Assembly: GCF_001274535.1 (NCBI RefSeq)
Contig: NZ_CP012410.1
Span: 1,461,126-1,525,125 of the forward strand
DNA length: 64,000 nt
Direction of reading: 5' to 3'
From: Leptotrichia sp. oral taxon 212
Lineage (GTDB): Bacteria; Fusobacteriota; Fusobacteriia; Fusobacteriales; Leptotrichiaceae
Part shown: piece by piece, positions 17,843 through 27,737 of the stretch
How the letters are laid out: each line of letters begins with the position of its first letter
Position numbering within the stretch: position 1 is the stretch's first letter
Made by a program: the position numbers and the translations under genes
The notes under the pieces: generated by a model
The model's input: the letters and a program-made list of their open reading frames with translations, nothing else
What the model was told of the DNA's origin: nothing
The model's database searches: none

Positions 17843-19093
17843 ATGTCAAAAGAAACATTGAATCCTTTTGAGATTGCTCAAAAGCAAGTAAAAGCGGCTT
17901 GCGATAAATTAAATGCAGATCCGGCTGTATATGAAATTTTAAAGAATCCTATGAGAGTGATGGAAGTCTCTTTTCCAGTTAAAATGGATGATGGTATTGT
18001 TAAAACATTTACAGGATACCGTTCCCAGCATAACAATGCTGTAGGACCTTTTAAAGGTGGGATAAGATTTCATCCAGGAGTAACTAGAGATGAAGTTAAG
18101 GCGCTATCTACATGGATGACTTTTAAATGTTCCGTTGCCGGAATACCTTATGGTGGAGGTAAAGGGGGAATTACCTTGGATCCTAAAGACTATTCAACTG
18201 CTGAACTTGAAAGAATTTCCAGAGCCTATGCAGAAGCCATTGCTCCATTAATTGGTGAAAAAATTGATATACCTGCACCAGATGTAAATACCAATGGACA
18301 AATAATGTCATGGATGGTGGATGCTTACGAAGGTGTAGTTAAAAAATCCGCTCCTGGTACATTTACTGGAAAACCTTTAGGATTTGGAGGATCACTTGCA
18401 AGAACTGAAGCTACAGGATATGGGGTTAATCTTGCCGCAAAACTTGCTCTTGAAAAACTTGGACAGGACATAAAAGGGGCTACTTATGCTGTACAGGGAT
18501 TTGGAAATGTTGGTTATTATACTGCCTATTATGCTTATAAAGCAGGGGCAAAAGTTGTAGCAATTTCAAATGTTGATACTGCTGTCTACAATGAAAATGG
18601 ACTGGATATGGAAAAAATAATTAATGAAGTTGGTTCTAACGGTGTTATTGCTGATGGTGTTTATGGTAAGAAAATAACTAATCAGGAACTTCTTGAACTT
18701 GAAGTTGATGTTTTAGCTCCTTGTGCACTGGAAAATCAGATTACTTCCGAAAATGCAGACAGAATCAAGGCAAAAATAATATCTGAAGGTGCAAATGGAC
18801 CTACTACTCCTGAAGCTGACGAAATTTTAAATAAAAAAGGAATAATAATTATTCCTGATATACTTGCAAATGCAGGTGGAGTTGTAGTTTCATACTTTGA
18901 ATGGGTACAAAATCTTCAGGGATATTACTGGAGTTTTGAAGAAGTTCAGGAAAAAGAAACAAGTGTATTGACAAATTCATTTAATGACATCTGGAATCTA
19001 GCAAAAGAATATAATGTTGATATAAGAACTGCTTCTTATATGACAAGTATCAAAAAAATTGCTCATGCTATGAAATTAAGAGGATGGTATTAA
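17843..19093 (+). CDS. gdhA: glutamate dehydrogenase (Glu/Leu/Phe/Val family)
   Basis: This 416-residue enzyme interconverts 2-oxoglutarate plus ammonia and glutamate. PFKGGIRFHP and CSVAGIPYGGGKGGI carry the substrate and catalytic lysines; AVQGFGNVGYYTAYYAYKAGAKVV is the Rossmann loop. The length is that of hexameric catabolic-type GDHs. A perfect-stem terminator follows, and glnN, its functional partner in ammonia assimilation, is next on the same strand with its own promoter. In peptide-fermenting anaerobes the enzyme may act mainly in glutamate breakdown. Confidence 0.95.
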   Translation: MSKETLNPFEIAQKQVKAACDKLNADPAVYEILKNPMRVMEVSFPVKMDDGIVKTFTGYRSQHNNAVGPFKGGIRFHPGVTRDEVKALSTWMTFKCSVAGIPYGGGKGGITLDPKDYSTAELERISRAYAEAIAPLIGEKIDIPAPDVNTNGQIMSWMVDAYEGVVKKSAPGTFTGKPLGFGGSLARTEATGYGVNLAAKLALEKLGQDIKGATYAVQGFGNVGYYTAYYAYKAGAKVVAISNVDTAVYNENGLDMEKIINEVGSNGVIADGVYGKKITNQELLELEVDVLAPCALENQITSENADRIKAKIISEGANGPTTPEADEILNKKGIIIIPDILANAGGVVVSYFEWVQNLQGYYWSFEEVQEKETSVLTNSFNDIWNLAKEYNVDIRTASYMTSIKKIAHAMKLRGWY

Positions 19094-19118
19094 TTAAATA
19101 AAAATATTTTAATATAAC

Positions 19119-19190
19119 AAATATAGGATATATACTCAAAAACTTAATTAAATTTTATTAAAGTTTAGAAATATATCCTATATTTTTAGT
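19119..19190 (+). terminator. terminator after gdhA
   Basis: Two perfect 13-bp arms, ATATAGGATATAT and its complement, enclose a 37-nt loop and are followed by TTTTTAGTTTT. Confidence 0.75.
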
Positions 19191-19262
19191 TTTATTCTTC
19201 TTATTTTTTAATATTCCTATATCAAATATCTGAGCCAAAATAATGTTTTGATTAAAATAATA

Positions 19263-19291
19263 TTGACATATTGAAGACTTTAATATATTAT
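19263..19291 (+). promoter_or_regulatory. promoter of glnN
   Basis: TTGACA, a 17-nt spacer and TATTAT lie 37 nt before the glnN ATG; GTGAGGAG is the ribosome site. Confidence 0.75.
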
Positions 19292-19327
19292 ATAAAAATA
19301 AATTTAAAAAAGTGAGGAGCCTAAAAA

Positions 19328-21433
19328 ATGGAAAATATTATGAAAGTATTCGGGGAAAATGTATTTACCGAAAGTAACTTAAAAAAAAGAGTTCCAAAGT
19401 CTGTATTCGAAGAATTCAGATTATCTCAGTTAGGATTAACTGAATTATCAAAAGAATCTGCCGAAGTTATTGCAAATGCAATGAAGGACTGGGCGACAAA
19501 AAGAGGGGCAACACATTATTGTCACTGGTTTCAGCCTTTAAATGACCTGACTGCAGAGAAACACGATTCATTTTTAGAGCCTACCGGAGATAAGGAAATC
19601 ATCTATAAATTTTCAGGAAGCAGCCTTATAAAAGGAGAATCAGACGCCTCATCTTTTCCTAACGGAGGTTTAAGAAGTACTTTTGAGGCAAGAGGATACA
19701 CAGTCTGGGATACAAGTTCATATCCATTTATAAGGGAAAACAAAAACGGTGTCACATTATATATACCTACAGCCTTTATTTCATTTACAGGTGAAGCGCT
19801 TGATAAAAAAGTTCCCCTGCTTAGAACAATGAAATATATTGGCAAGCAGGCATTAAGAGTTGTAAAGGCCTTAGGAAATACTACTTCACATCATGTATTT
19901 AACACTCTGGGGGTGGAACAGGAATATTTTCTGGTAAACAAGGATTTATTTGAAGCAAGGGAAGACCTTCTGCTGACAGGAAGAACCTTATTTGGAGCAC
20001 CTGCTCCTAAGGGACAGGAATTAAGTGACCATTATTACGGAAAAATAAAGGAAAAAGTTATAAACTTCATGAGTGATGTAGATGTGGAACTATGGAAATT
20101 GGGTGTGCCTTCAAAAACAAGACATAACGAAGTAGCTCCCAACCAGTTTGAAATAGCACCCCTATTTTCAGTAGCCAATCTGGCTTCCGACCAGAATCAG
20201 ATTATAATGCAGACTATTGAAAAAACTGCGCTTAGACATAATATGGTTGCATTGCTCCATGAAAAACCTTTTGAAGGTGTAAACGGTTCCGGAAAGCATA
20301 ACAACTGGTCACTAAGTACTGATGACGGTAAAAACCTTTTCAGTCCCGGAAAAGATCCCCAGACAAATAAAAGATTTCTTCTATTTGTCTCAGCCGTAAT
20401 TGAAGCTGTAGACAGATATTACCCTCTACTGAGAGCTACAACTGCGACTGCAACAAATGATCACCGTCTTGGAGGGCATGAAGCTCCACCGGCAATTATT
20501 TCTATATTTTTAGGCGACGAGCTGACAACAATACTTGAAAACATTGCATTAGGTAAAAATCTGCCTGTAGCCGCAAGTTTAAAGCTGAACCTTGATGTGG
20601 ATGTTATTCCATCATTAAGAATTGATGCAGGAGACAGAAACAGGACATCTCCTTTTGCCTTTACAGGGAATAAATTTGAGTTCAGAATGCCTGGATCAAG
20701 TTCCACTCCATCTACGACTGCAACTGCAATAAATGCAATTGTTGGGAAGGTTTTAAGCGAATATGCCGACAAGCTTGAAAAAAGTGACAAGGAAGATTTA
20801 GATAAAACCATTGTTGAAATCATAACAGATGCATACAAGAAACATGGAAGAATTATATTCAACGGTAACGGATACAGTGAAGAATGGCAGGAAGAAGCTA
20901 AAAGAAGAGGATTGACTAATGAAATATCTGCAAACACAGCATTAAGAAAATATCTGGATCCTGAAATTCTTAGAGTCACTGAAGAAACTGGAATGCTTAC
21001 TCTGCAGGAATCTGCATCAAGATACAATGCCTATGCTGAAAGATATATCACACATTTATGCATTGAAGCCAGAACATTGATAGACATGGCTAATAAGTAT
21101 ATTATTCCTTTTGGATTAAAATATTCAAATCTTCTGGCTGAAAATATTGAAAGAGTTGAAAAATTCTATCCTGAAGCTGCAAAGGAACAGAGATTGCTTT
21201 TAGAAAGTGTGCTGGCTGATATTTCCAATATACGTAAAGAAACAAAGCTTCTTAAAGCAAAGATAGAAGAAGTAAAAAAAGAGGAAAATCTGGAAAAACA
21301 GACAGACCTTGCCAAGGAATTTTTAGTTGAAGGACTTGAAAATTTAAGAGTTCCTTGTGACAATCTTGAAAAAATAGTTGACAATGAAATCTGGACATTG
21401 CCTACTTATACTGATTTGCTGTTTAAGCTGTAA
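19328..21433 (+). CDS. glnN: glutamine synthetase, type III (GSIII)
   Basis: The 701-residue length is diagnostic of GSIII, the large dodecameric glutamine synthetase of Bacteroides, cyanobacteria and various anaerobes, about 230 residues longer than GSI. It makes glutamine from glutamate, ammonia and ATP. Motifs include GVEQEYFLV (metal site), EVAPNQFEIAPLF, VNGSGKHNNWSL (ATP and ammonia loop) and the GSIII block NDHRLGGHEAPPAI. GDH is just upstream. There is no adjacent glnB or glnR. Confidence 0.95.
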   Translation: MENIMKVFGENVFTESNLKKRVPKSVFEEFRLSQLGLTELSKESAEVIANAMKDWATKRGATHYCHWFQPLNDLTAEKHDSFLEPTGDKEIIYKFSGSSLIKGESDASSFPNGGLRSTFEARGYTVWDTSSYPFIRENKNGVTLYIPTAFISFTGEALDKKVPLLRTMKYIGKQALRVVKALGNTTSHHVFNTLGVEQEYFLVNKDLFEAREDLLLTGRTLFGAPAPKGQELSDHYYGKIKEKVINFMSDVDVELWKLGVPSKTRHNEVAPNQFEIAPLFSVANLASDQNQIIMQTIEKTALRHNMVALLHEKPFEGVNGSGKHNNWSLSTDDGKNLFSPGKDPQTNKRFLLFVSAVIEAVDRYYPLLRATTATATNDHRLGGHEAPPAIISIFLGDELTTILENIALGKNLPVAASLKLNLDVDVIPSLRIDAGDRNRTSPFAFTGNKFEFRMPGSSSTPSTTATAINAIVGKVLSEYADKLEKSDKEDLDKTIVEIITDAYKKHGRIIFNGNGYSEEWQEEAKRRGLTNEISANTALRKYLDPEILRVTEETGMLTLQESASRYNAYAERYITHLCIEARTLIDMANKYIIPFGLKYSNLLAENIERVEKFYPEAAKEQRLLLESVLADISNIRKETKLLKAKIEEVKKEENLEKQTDLAKEFLVEGLENLRVPCDNLEKIVDNEIWTLPTYTDLLFKL

Positions 21434-21539
21434 AAAATTATTTTAAAAATTATAATGTAAAAAAATAAAAACTTAAAATATTTTGAATCCATTTAAAAAT
21501 TTAAGGGTAAAAATTATTTTAAGTTTTTTTATATTTATT

Positions 21540-22292
21540 CTATATCTGATCTTCCAGTTCCCTTACTTTACCTTGCTTTTTCCATAATGCCGCAATATAT
21601 ACAAAAGGTGTATCCATCACTGAAATAAATAATTCCAGGAAATATGTAGAAAAAGCGATTACAAATAATTCACTGATTTTGTATACTCCTGCAAATGCAA
21701 GAATTGTAAATAATGAATTATCAATTACCTGTCCAACTACAGTACTCAGATTATTTCTAATCCATATATCCTTATAGCTTGGACGCCATTTTCTTATAAC
21801 CTGGTAGGCCCATACATCAAATAACTGCGATATTATAAATGCAGTCATACTTGCCGCTGTTATTCTTATAACAGACAGTTCATTTACGGCCAGTCCAAAA
21901 ATAGGTTTCAGATGTTCCTGAAACTGGTCAATAGATGCAGGCTTTATTGCTAATGCCCAGTTCATAACTATTGTAGTAAATACCATTGTAATAAATCCGA
22001 TTGTAACTAACTTTCTTGCATATTTTTTCCCCTCAACCTCAGATAGAATATCCGAGACAAGAAATACTCCTCCAAAGGCTATATTTCCCATTGTTGTTTC
22101 AACTCCAAATAAGTTCATCATTTTTAACACCTGTATATTTGCCAGTACTACTGACAGAGGAACAAATATAAGCAATCCTACTTTACCCCAAAATTTGTAA
22201 GCTATTAAAACTGCAGTATAATTAAATAGCATATACCCCAGCCAGAGCATCTCATTTGTTCCAAATTGAAAATTTTTAAAAAAATCTAACAT
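21540..22292 (-). CDS. yhhQ: queuosine precursor transporter (YhhQ/VUT family)
   Basis: This 250-residue integral membrane protein has about six membrane segments and the family signatures AFGGVFLVSDILSEVEGKKYARK, FDVWAYQVIRKW and the conserved LSTVVGQVIDNSLFTILAF. The family imports preQ0/preQ1 or related deazapurines for tRNA queuosine modification in organisms that salvage the precursor. A preQ1-I-like element and a terminator hairpin lie in its leader, which supports the function. It is transcribed alone. Confidence 0.88.
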   Translation of the reverse strand: MLDFFKNFQFGTNEMLWLGYMLFNYTAVLIAYKFWGKVGLLIFVPLSVVLANIQVLKMMNLFGVETTMGNIAFGGVFLVSDILSEVEGKKYARKLVTIGFITMVFTTIVMNWALAIKPASIDQFQEHLKPIFGLAVNELSVIRITAASMTAFIISQLFDVWAYQVIRKWRPSYKDIWIRNNLSTVVGQVIDNSLFTILAFAGVYKISELFVIAFSTYFLELFISVMDTPFVYIAALWKKQGKVRELEDQI

Positions 22293-22321
22293 TTTACCTC
22301 CACTTTATATTTATTTTTCAC

Positions 22322-22357
22322 AAAAAAAATGTATCATCCCTTTTGACAACGATACAT
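22322..22357 (-). terminator. leader terminator of the queuosine transporter gene
   Basis: On the minus strand TGTATC and GATACA enclose a 15-nt loop and are followed by eight Ts, only about 30 nt before the start codon. Its position in the leader indicates attenuation and not operon termination. Confidence 0.65.
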
Positions 22358-22379
22358 TCTTAAATCTGTTATCCTGTTA

Positions 22380-22415
22380 AAGGTTTTTTTTATGGATGGA
22401 ATCTCCCAAACATCC
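22380..22415 (-). promoter_or_regulatory. candidate preQ1-I riboswitch aptamer
   Basis: The minus strand reads GGATG, a 12-nt loop ending in C, CATCC, then AT plus eight As and CC. A 5-bp P1 stem, a 12-nt loop with a terminal C, an AUAAAAAA tail, and GG in the loop able to pair with CC in the tail reproduce the preQ1 class I pseudoknot layout. Primary sequence in the loop deviates from the common consensus. The downstream gene is a queuosine precursor transporter. Confidence 0.5.
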
Positions 22416-22504
22416 TGTTATTTCTAACTTTTATTATTTTCAATTGTATTTACTGTGTTATATTTTACAATTATTTGACAAAAATTGCAATGGTTTTTAG
22501 CAAT

Positions 22505-22813
22505 TTAATTTAAAAAAGTAGTGTTTTTTACTTTCCACTGTTCCAATTTAATGTGTACCCAGAATGCATAAATTCCAAATGTTACTACTATTAGTAACAG
22601 CCACTTTATCCAGTTTCCAAATAATCCCATCGCAGTACCATTAAATTTTAACCTTTTTCCTTCTATAACAGTATGATTTATTTTCCATCCATAGAACATG
22701 CATATAGCCCAAGGAAAACAAATTCCAAATGTACATGTTGTTATAAAAGAACCTAAAATAATCCAGCCTATATAACTAAGCAGACCTCCATCAAAATAAC
22801 TTTTTTCTTCCAT
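22505..22813 (-). CDS. DUF898-like small membrane protein
   Basis: This 102-residue protein has two or three membrane segments. The paired pattern FDGGLLSYIGWIILGSFITT...FGICFPWA, followed by EGKRLKFNGTAMGLFGNWIK and VTFGIYAFWVHIK, matches the DUF898/YjgN type of membrane protein, here with one repeat unit where longer relatives have two. The function is unknown. It lies alone between the transporter leader and another unknown membrane protein, with a good AAGGAGG site. Confidence 0.7.
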   Translation of the reverse strand: MEEKSYFDGGLLSYIGWIILGSFITTCTFGICFPWAICMFYGWKINHTVIEGKRLKFNGTAMGLFGNWIKWLLLIVVTFGIYAFWVHIKLEQWKVKNTTFLN

Positions 22814-22944
22814 AATTCCTCCTTATAATTTCTAATAAATTTTATCATAATAAATAAATTTATAAAATTGTATACATAAAAAAAATTAGCATTTTTAAAC
22901 ATTTTTATCTATCCCGCACGTTTCCTGTTTAATTTATCAGGAAT

Positions 22945-23460
22945 TTACTCAATATATCCTTTTTCTTGGAAAAATACCAAAAGATTATATAGCGTTTCAA
23001 TAGATTTTTCTCCGTATATTACATGCTTTACAGGATCTTTAAAACTTTGAAAATCTTTTTCCCTTAAAATCAAATAACAAGATTTTGTAACTGATCCAGC
23101 TAATGCACCTAATTTCCCGGCTACTATATATCCTGCCAAAATATTAATTGATTGATTACTGTTATCAGGAATTATTAACTCTACATTATAGTTTCTTATA
23201 TCATCAAATTTTAAAGCTCCGTTCAAAACTTCTATAAATCTTCCATCTTCATTGAATATAAAATAATTCCGTAAAGAATTTGTTTCTATTTCTCTATAAT
23301 TATTGAAACCATTTAACAGTAACGTTCTTTTTAATTCTTTTTTCCTAGTTTTCATCATAATATGTATTGTTATTGGAATTATTAAAGTTATGATAAACGG
23401 TGCTGTAATTATATATAATAGTAATAGAAAAAGTTTCTGATTTATTTTTCTATAATTCAC
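22945..23460 (-). CDS. uncharacterised 171-residue membrane protein
   Basis: I do not recognise a family. One long hydrophobic stretch near the N terminus (about 10-33, LFLLLLYIITAPFIITLIIPIT) is followed by a soluble region, with a second short hydrophobic Gly/Ala-rich patch IIAGYIVAGKLGALAGSVTKS-like around 108-128. The start is GTG with AAGGAG ten bases upstream. It lies 74 bp after the next unknown gene on the same strand and may be cotranscribed with it. Confidence 0.6.
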   Translation of the reverse strand: MNYRKINQKLFLLLLYIITAPFIITLIIPITIHIMMKTRKKELKRTLLLNGFNNYREIETNSLRNYFIFNEDGRFIEVLNGALKFDDIRNYNVELIIPDNSNQSINILAGYIVAGKLGALAGSVTKSCYLILREKDFQSFKDPVKHVIYGEKSIETLYNLLVFFQEKGYIE

Positions 23461-23534
23461 AATTTTTCAACTCCTTTTTCCTAATTTATATCTTTCTTTT
23501 TAATAAATTATTGCATTTATATTATAACCATACA

Positions 23535-24578
23535 TCAATCTTCCCATTTACTTATTTCTCCATTATCTTCTCCAGACTCCCATTCCCAGTCATCTGTTAT
23601 TTCACCTTCATTTCTCAGCATTTCATTATATTCTTCTTTACTGTAGGATTCTGATTTTCCATTTGAATAAGAGCTTCCATAACTATTTCCTGAATTTCTT
23701 CTTCTGTATTCGTATTCCTTAATTTCTCCTAATTTTTCCAGTTCTTCTTTTGAAAAAACAGACCTATAATTATTTTTTTGATAATAATAAATATTTGTTG
23801 CATCTGAATCATCTTTTTTGCCGCTTTCCTTTTTCTTTTCTTCCTCTTTTTTCATTTGTGATCTCAGATTGTCATAAGTATTTGCTTCACTTTTTTGAAG
23901 GTTTTCCATTACCTTTTCTGCAGCTGTAATTTCTTCTAAAGTCATTTCTTTTGAAGATGCTAAATCTGTATAATCAGTTGTTATAAAATTCCTGTATTCT
24001 TCATATTCAGATTTTTTTTCATTGTAAAGTAAAATTTTATTATAATGACTGGAATGATTACTGAAAAGTCTACCATTAATAAGATGTATTCCATAAGGAT
24101 TATAATCTTTTGTTGAGTAAAGTCCATTTTTACTTCTTATTTCAAATCCTCTAAAAAAGTATAGCCATTCATTTTGGGAAATTTTGTATTTTACCATTTC
24201 ATAAGCTTTAAGGTAGATAAATTTATCTGAATATATTACATTTGTAGCAAATGTAAATTTTTTTGAATTTATAATATAATATTTTTCAGCCTTGATTTCA
24301 ACAGGATTTTCAGGATTATCATTTTTTTCTACCGTTACTTTTAAATTTTTGAACTTTTCATCTAAATCTTTTACTTGCTGTTTAATCCACTCATCTTTTT
24401 CTTTTTCTGCTAAAATTTTTTCTTTTCTTGCTTTTTCAATTTTATATTTTTTATATAAGGGAGCAAGATAAATTACCGATACAAATACAGATACGGCTAT
24501 AAGTATAGCCACAGATACTGAAATAAAAACCAATCTAATTTTTCCATTCTTACTTAATTCTTCATTTCTCCATTTCAT
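23535..24578 (-). CDS. uncharacterised single-pass membrane protein
   Basis: This 347-residue protein has one membrane helix at about 15-37 followed by a charged coiled coil (KYKIEKARKEKILAEKEKDEW), a central beta-rich region and a low-complexity tail with Ser/Tyr/Gly repeats and an acidic end (DDWEWESGEDNGE). No enzyme motif is visible. It starts only 11 nt after the res stop codon, so it may be the last gene of that transcript. Whether it has any defence role is unknown. Confidence 0.6.
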   Translation of the reverse strand: MKWRNEELSKNGKIRLVFISVSVAILIAVSVFVSVIYLAPLYKKYKIEKARKEKILAEKEKDEWIKQQVKDLDEKFKNLKVTVEKNDNPENPVEIKAEKYYIINSKKFTFATNVIYSDKFIYLKAYEMVKYKISQNEWLYFFRGFEIRSKNGLYSTKDYNPYGIHLINGRLFSNHSSHYNKILLYNEKKSEYEEYRNFITTDYTDLASSKEMTLEEITAAEKVMENLQKSEANTYDNLRSQMKKEEEKKKESGKKDDSDATNIYYYQKNNYRSVFSKEELEKLGEIKEYEYRRRNSGNSYGSSYSNGKSESYSKEEYNEMLRNEGEITDDWEWESGEDNGEISKWED

Positions 24579-24589
24579 GTTGGGACTCC

Positions 24590-27500
24590 TTATTTTACTT
24601 TAAACTTCCTTTTAAAATCATCGTAACTGTTTACCCAGTCAAATTCTATATTTTTAGAAACAGCTTCAAAGTGTAGTTTACCACATTTTATTTTTCTTTT
24701 CTCAACATCTGATAAGTCTTTTTCTTCCTTGCCTGCCTTTGTTTCAACTATAAAATAAATTCCTACATTATTTTCTTCATTTTCTAAAGAATTTCTATAG
24801 ACAACAGCCCAGTCAGGTGAATAGTTTCCATAAGGCGTGTCTATTACAAAGCCACCCTTTTTCAGTTTTGTAAATAGTAACACATTGTCATTATTTTCAA
24901 GCTTTTCTGCAAATTCTTTTTCTCCATCACTGTCAAGCTTATAATATTCATTTAAGCTGGTACTGTCCTTTTTAGCTTTAAACAGTCTTCTTTTATTATT
25001 CAGGTCTTCTTCGTTTATTTTATCCACTTCAAATATTTTTTCTCTTTCTGTTTCGTATCCGTCTATCACTTCATATTCAAAAACTTCTTCAGCTTTCATA
25101 TTTTTTAATTCTTCCAGTAATATCTCAGTGATATCCTCCAGTACATCCTGAATATTTAAAGCATCTCTCTTATTTTTCTCTAGTCCTCTTATTATTTTCA
25201 ATATTGCCAGTCGAGGCAACATTGTATGATACATAATGTAATTAGCTATTTCAAAATCATTTTTCTTTTCAGTGACAATGTCAGACAATTCGATATCTTT
25301 ACTTGCATCTTTTTCAAGCTTGAATTTTCCTGTATTATCGTATTCTCCTTTAGAATCTGTCAACTCAACTATTTTCTTCAAATCAAAGTTGCTTATATGT
25401 TTATTTATTTTATCTATACTGCTCGAAATATACTTTTCATTATCAATTTTACATTTATAGATAGCTTTCTTGCTAAGATTTTTCCCTAATTCTTCAAAAA
25501 TCTCCTTAAATTCCTTTTCGGAAATAAAACTTCTCTGTTTATTAATAATTGGCTCATTATCTCCGTTTGTTATTTCTATACGTTTTGTTCCTTTTTCTAC
25601 CATATATTTTACAAAATTTTCCATAATTTGTGAAGAATGTTCTTCCAATATTTCATCTGAAAATTTAATTTCCTTAATAGCTTCTGCTATTTTTTCAGTA
25701 TCTTTTAAAAGAATATTATTATTATCCATTATCTTATTATTTACCAGTTCCTGCTTTAAATTATCTGCCAGTTCAGAAGTAACTTTGGATTTAGGAATTC
25801 CTGATTTCTCAAGTGTAACTAAAATAATGTCTGATGTAACTTCATTTATATTTAGATTCCTATTGAAATCTTCCTGTAACATTCTTGAAAAATTTTCATA
25901 GCTGTCATTTGCAATTACAGTAAGTTCATTCACATTTCTGTCTAGACATCTGTTTCCTGTCACATCTACAGGAAGTCTGAGACCCCTACCTATTTCCTGC
26001 TTTTTGGCTATATCACTACTTCCATTTTTCAATGTACACAATGTAAATACATTTGGATTATCCCATCCTTCCCTGAGGGCGGAATGTGAAAAAATAAAGG
26101 CAAGAGGTTCATTAAATGAAATCAGCTCATCCTTTTTTTCCAGAATAAGCTCTATTCCCCTGTCTATATCTTCCTGTGATTTTGCCTTTATAGCACTTTC
26201 TCCTTTATCAGAATTCCAGTCATCTACTTCAACTTCATTTTTCTTTTTATCCAGTGCAAAATAACCTTCCCTTACTAAATTTACATTTTCATAATTTGGA
26301 AAATAATTTTTATATTTCTCAATTTTTTCCCTGTATTTTTCTATAGCCATCACATATTCTTCATCAAATATTTTCAGATATTCCCCTCTTCTGTCCTCTG
26401 CATCATTGTCACGCACTTTTTTAACTTCATCTATGAAAAATAATGTCAGTCCTTTTATTTTTCTTCCTTCATCTAAAATTTCAAACTGCTTTTCAAAATG
26501 ATTTTTTATTGCAAGCCTTATCTGAATACGGATAATTTCCTTATTTTCCAGCTTTTTGTTACTTTCTCCCAGTTCCAGCTCAATATCTTCATTACTGGAA
26601 GAAACTTTTAATGGTTTTACTTTATTTGGCTGTTCCGCAATAAACATATCCTTGTACTGCGATAATCCTCCAGACAGTTCATACAGTGAAACTCCATTTT
26701 CCACATCAAAACTTTTAAACCTGATACTTTCCCCCTGTACCTGAGAAAACATCTCAATTCTTGCCTTCAAATCCTTTGTAAAATGAGTATATCTGATATA
26801 TGGATAATCTTTAGAAATTACTCCATTTATAGTTTTTACCTGTATTTTTTTTACCAGATCCTTTTTATATGCTTCATAGGAATCCAGCTTATACACCTGA
26901 TTGTAGAGATTTTTATGTGTTGCAGAATAACGCAATGTAAATAATGGCTCCAGTTCATCTATTGCCTTTAATGATTGAGATTTTTTCTTTACTGTACCTT
27001 CTATCTTCTGCGGTTCATCAATCAATACAATAGGTCTTATAAATTTTATGTCATTCCATAAAATTCTACCATATTCATCATCCTTACGGATTTTAGTTGA
27101 ATCCCTGTTAAATGCCTGAATATTCAGAACACATATGCTTAAATCATTACTTTCTACAAAATTACTGCTCACTTTTCCTAGATTATTACTATCGTAAATA
27201 AAACTGTATTTTGACAAATCTACATTGTACAGTCTTTTAAAATGTTCTGTTAGCTGTTTTATAGATTTCTCCACGCCTTTACGGATTGCTATGGAAGGAA
27301 CTACAATCATAAATTTTTTGAAGCCATATTCCTTATACAGTTCCAATATTGTACGTAAATACACGTAAGTTTTTCCTGTTCCTGTTTCCATTTCAATAGT
27401 AAAATCCCTCTCATGATTTTTATACGAAATTTCATCTGTAAATAATCCATTTCCCAGCTGTACTTTCTTCAGATTTTGAAGAAGTTTCTCTCCTTTTACA

Positions 27501-27673
27501 ATATCTATATTTCTCACAGGATCTTTTTCTGTAATTCTTGTTTTTCTTATTTTTTCAGCATAAATACTACCTACCTCTTTTGGAAGTCCTCTGAAGAGTT
27601 CCACGACAGACTTTACTGCCTTTTTCTGATATTCCAAATTATCATCAAACTGAAATATTATTTTATTTGACAT
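24590..27673 (-). CDS. res: type III restriction enzyme, Res subunit
   Basis: This 1027-residue protein has the Res layout: a superfamily 2 helicase/translocase with ETGTGKT at 96-102 (Walker A), LIDEPQK at 217-223 (Walker B) and REGWDNPNVF...KQEIGRGLRLPVD (motifs V and VI), then a C-terminal PD-(D/E)xK nuclease with SPDWAVV and YFIVETKAGKE near residues 965-995. With Mod it would cut DNA at unmodified asymmetric sites after ATP-driven motion. The ATG at 27671-27673 follows AAAGGAG; an earlier in-frame codon is disfavoured. An intrinsic terminator lies about 25 nt upstream, and 3.8 kb of foreign-looking genes separate it from mod. Confidence 0.93.
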   Translation of the reverse strand: MSNKIIFQFDDNLEYQKKAVKSVVELFRGLPKEVGSIYAEKIRKTRITEKDPVRNIDIVKGEKLLQNLKKVQLGNGLFTDEISYKNHERDFTIEMETGTGKTYVYLRTILELYKEYGFKKFMIVVPSIAIRKGVEKSIKQLTEHFKRLYNVDLSKYSFIYDSNNLGKVSSNFVESNDLSICVLNIQAFNRDSTKIRKDDEYGRILWNDIKFIRPIVLIDEPQKIEGTVKKKSQSLKAIDELEPLFTLRYSATHKNLYNQVYKLDSYEAYKKDLVKKIQVKTINGVISKDYPYIRYTHFTKDLKARIEMFSQVQGESIRFKSFDVENGVSLYELSGGLSQYKDMFIAEQPNKVKPLKVSSSNEDIELELGESNKKLENKEIIRIQIRLAIKNHFEKQFEILDEGRKIKGLTLFFIDEVKKVRDNDAEDRRGEYLKIFDEEYVMAIEKYREKIEKYKNYFPNYENVNLVREGYFALDKKKNEVEVDDWNSDKGESAIKAKSQEDIDRGIELILEKKDELISFNEPLAFIFSHSALREGWDNPNVFTLCTLKNGSSDIAKKQEIGRGLRLPVDVTGNRCLDRNVNELTVIANDSYENFSRMLQEDFNRNLNINEVTSDIILVTLEKSGIPKSKVTSELADNLKQELVNNKIMDNNNILLKDTEKIAEAIKEIKFSDEILEEHSSQIMENFVKYMVEKGTKRIEITNGDNEPIINKQRSFISEKEFKEIFEELGKNLSKKAIYKCKIDNEKYISSSIDKINKHISNFDLKKIVELTDSKGEYDNTGKFKLEKDASKDIELSDIVTEKKNDFEIANYIMYHTMLPRLAILKIIRGLEKNKRDALNIQDVLEDITEILLEELKNMKAEEVFEYEVIDGYETEREKIFEVDKINEEDLNNKRRLFKAKKDSTSLNEYYKLDSDGEKEFAEKLENNDNVLLFTKLKKGGFVIDTPYGNYSPDWAVVYRNSLENEENNVGIYFIVETKAGKEEKDLSDVEKRKIKCGKLHFEAVSKNIEFDWVNSYDDFKRKFKVK

Positions 27674-27696
27674 TTCATTTTCTCCTTTTGTTCTGT

Positions 27697-27737
27697 AATA
27701 AAAAAGTCTCAATTATCTTTTTTGATAAAAGAGACTA
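27697..27737 (-). terminator. terminator just upstream of res
   Basis: On the minus strand AGTCTC pairs with GAGACT around an inner TTATC/GATAA stem and an A6 loop and is followed by TTTTTTATT. It closes the acetyltransferase gene cluster and lies so close to res that little room is left for a separate res promoter. Confidence 0.75.
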
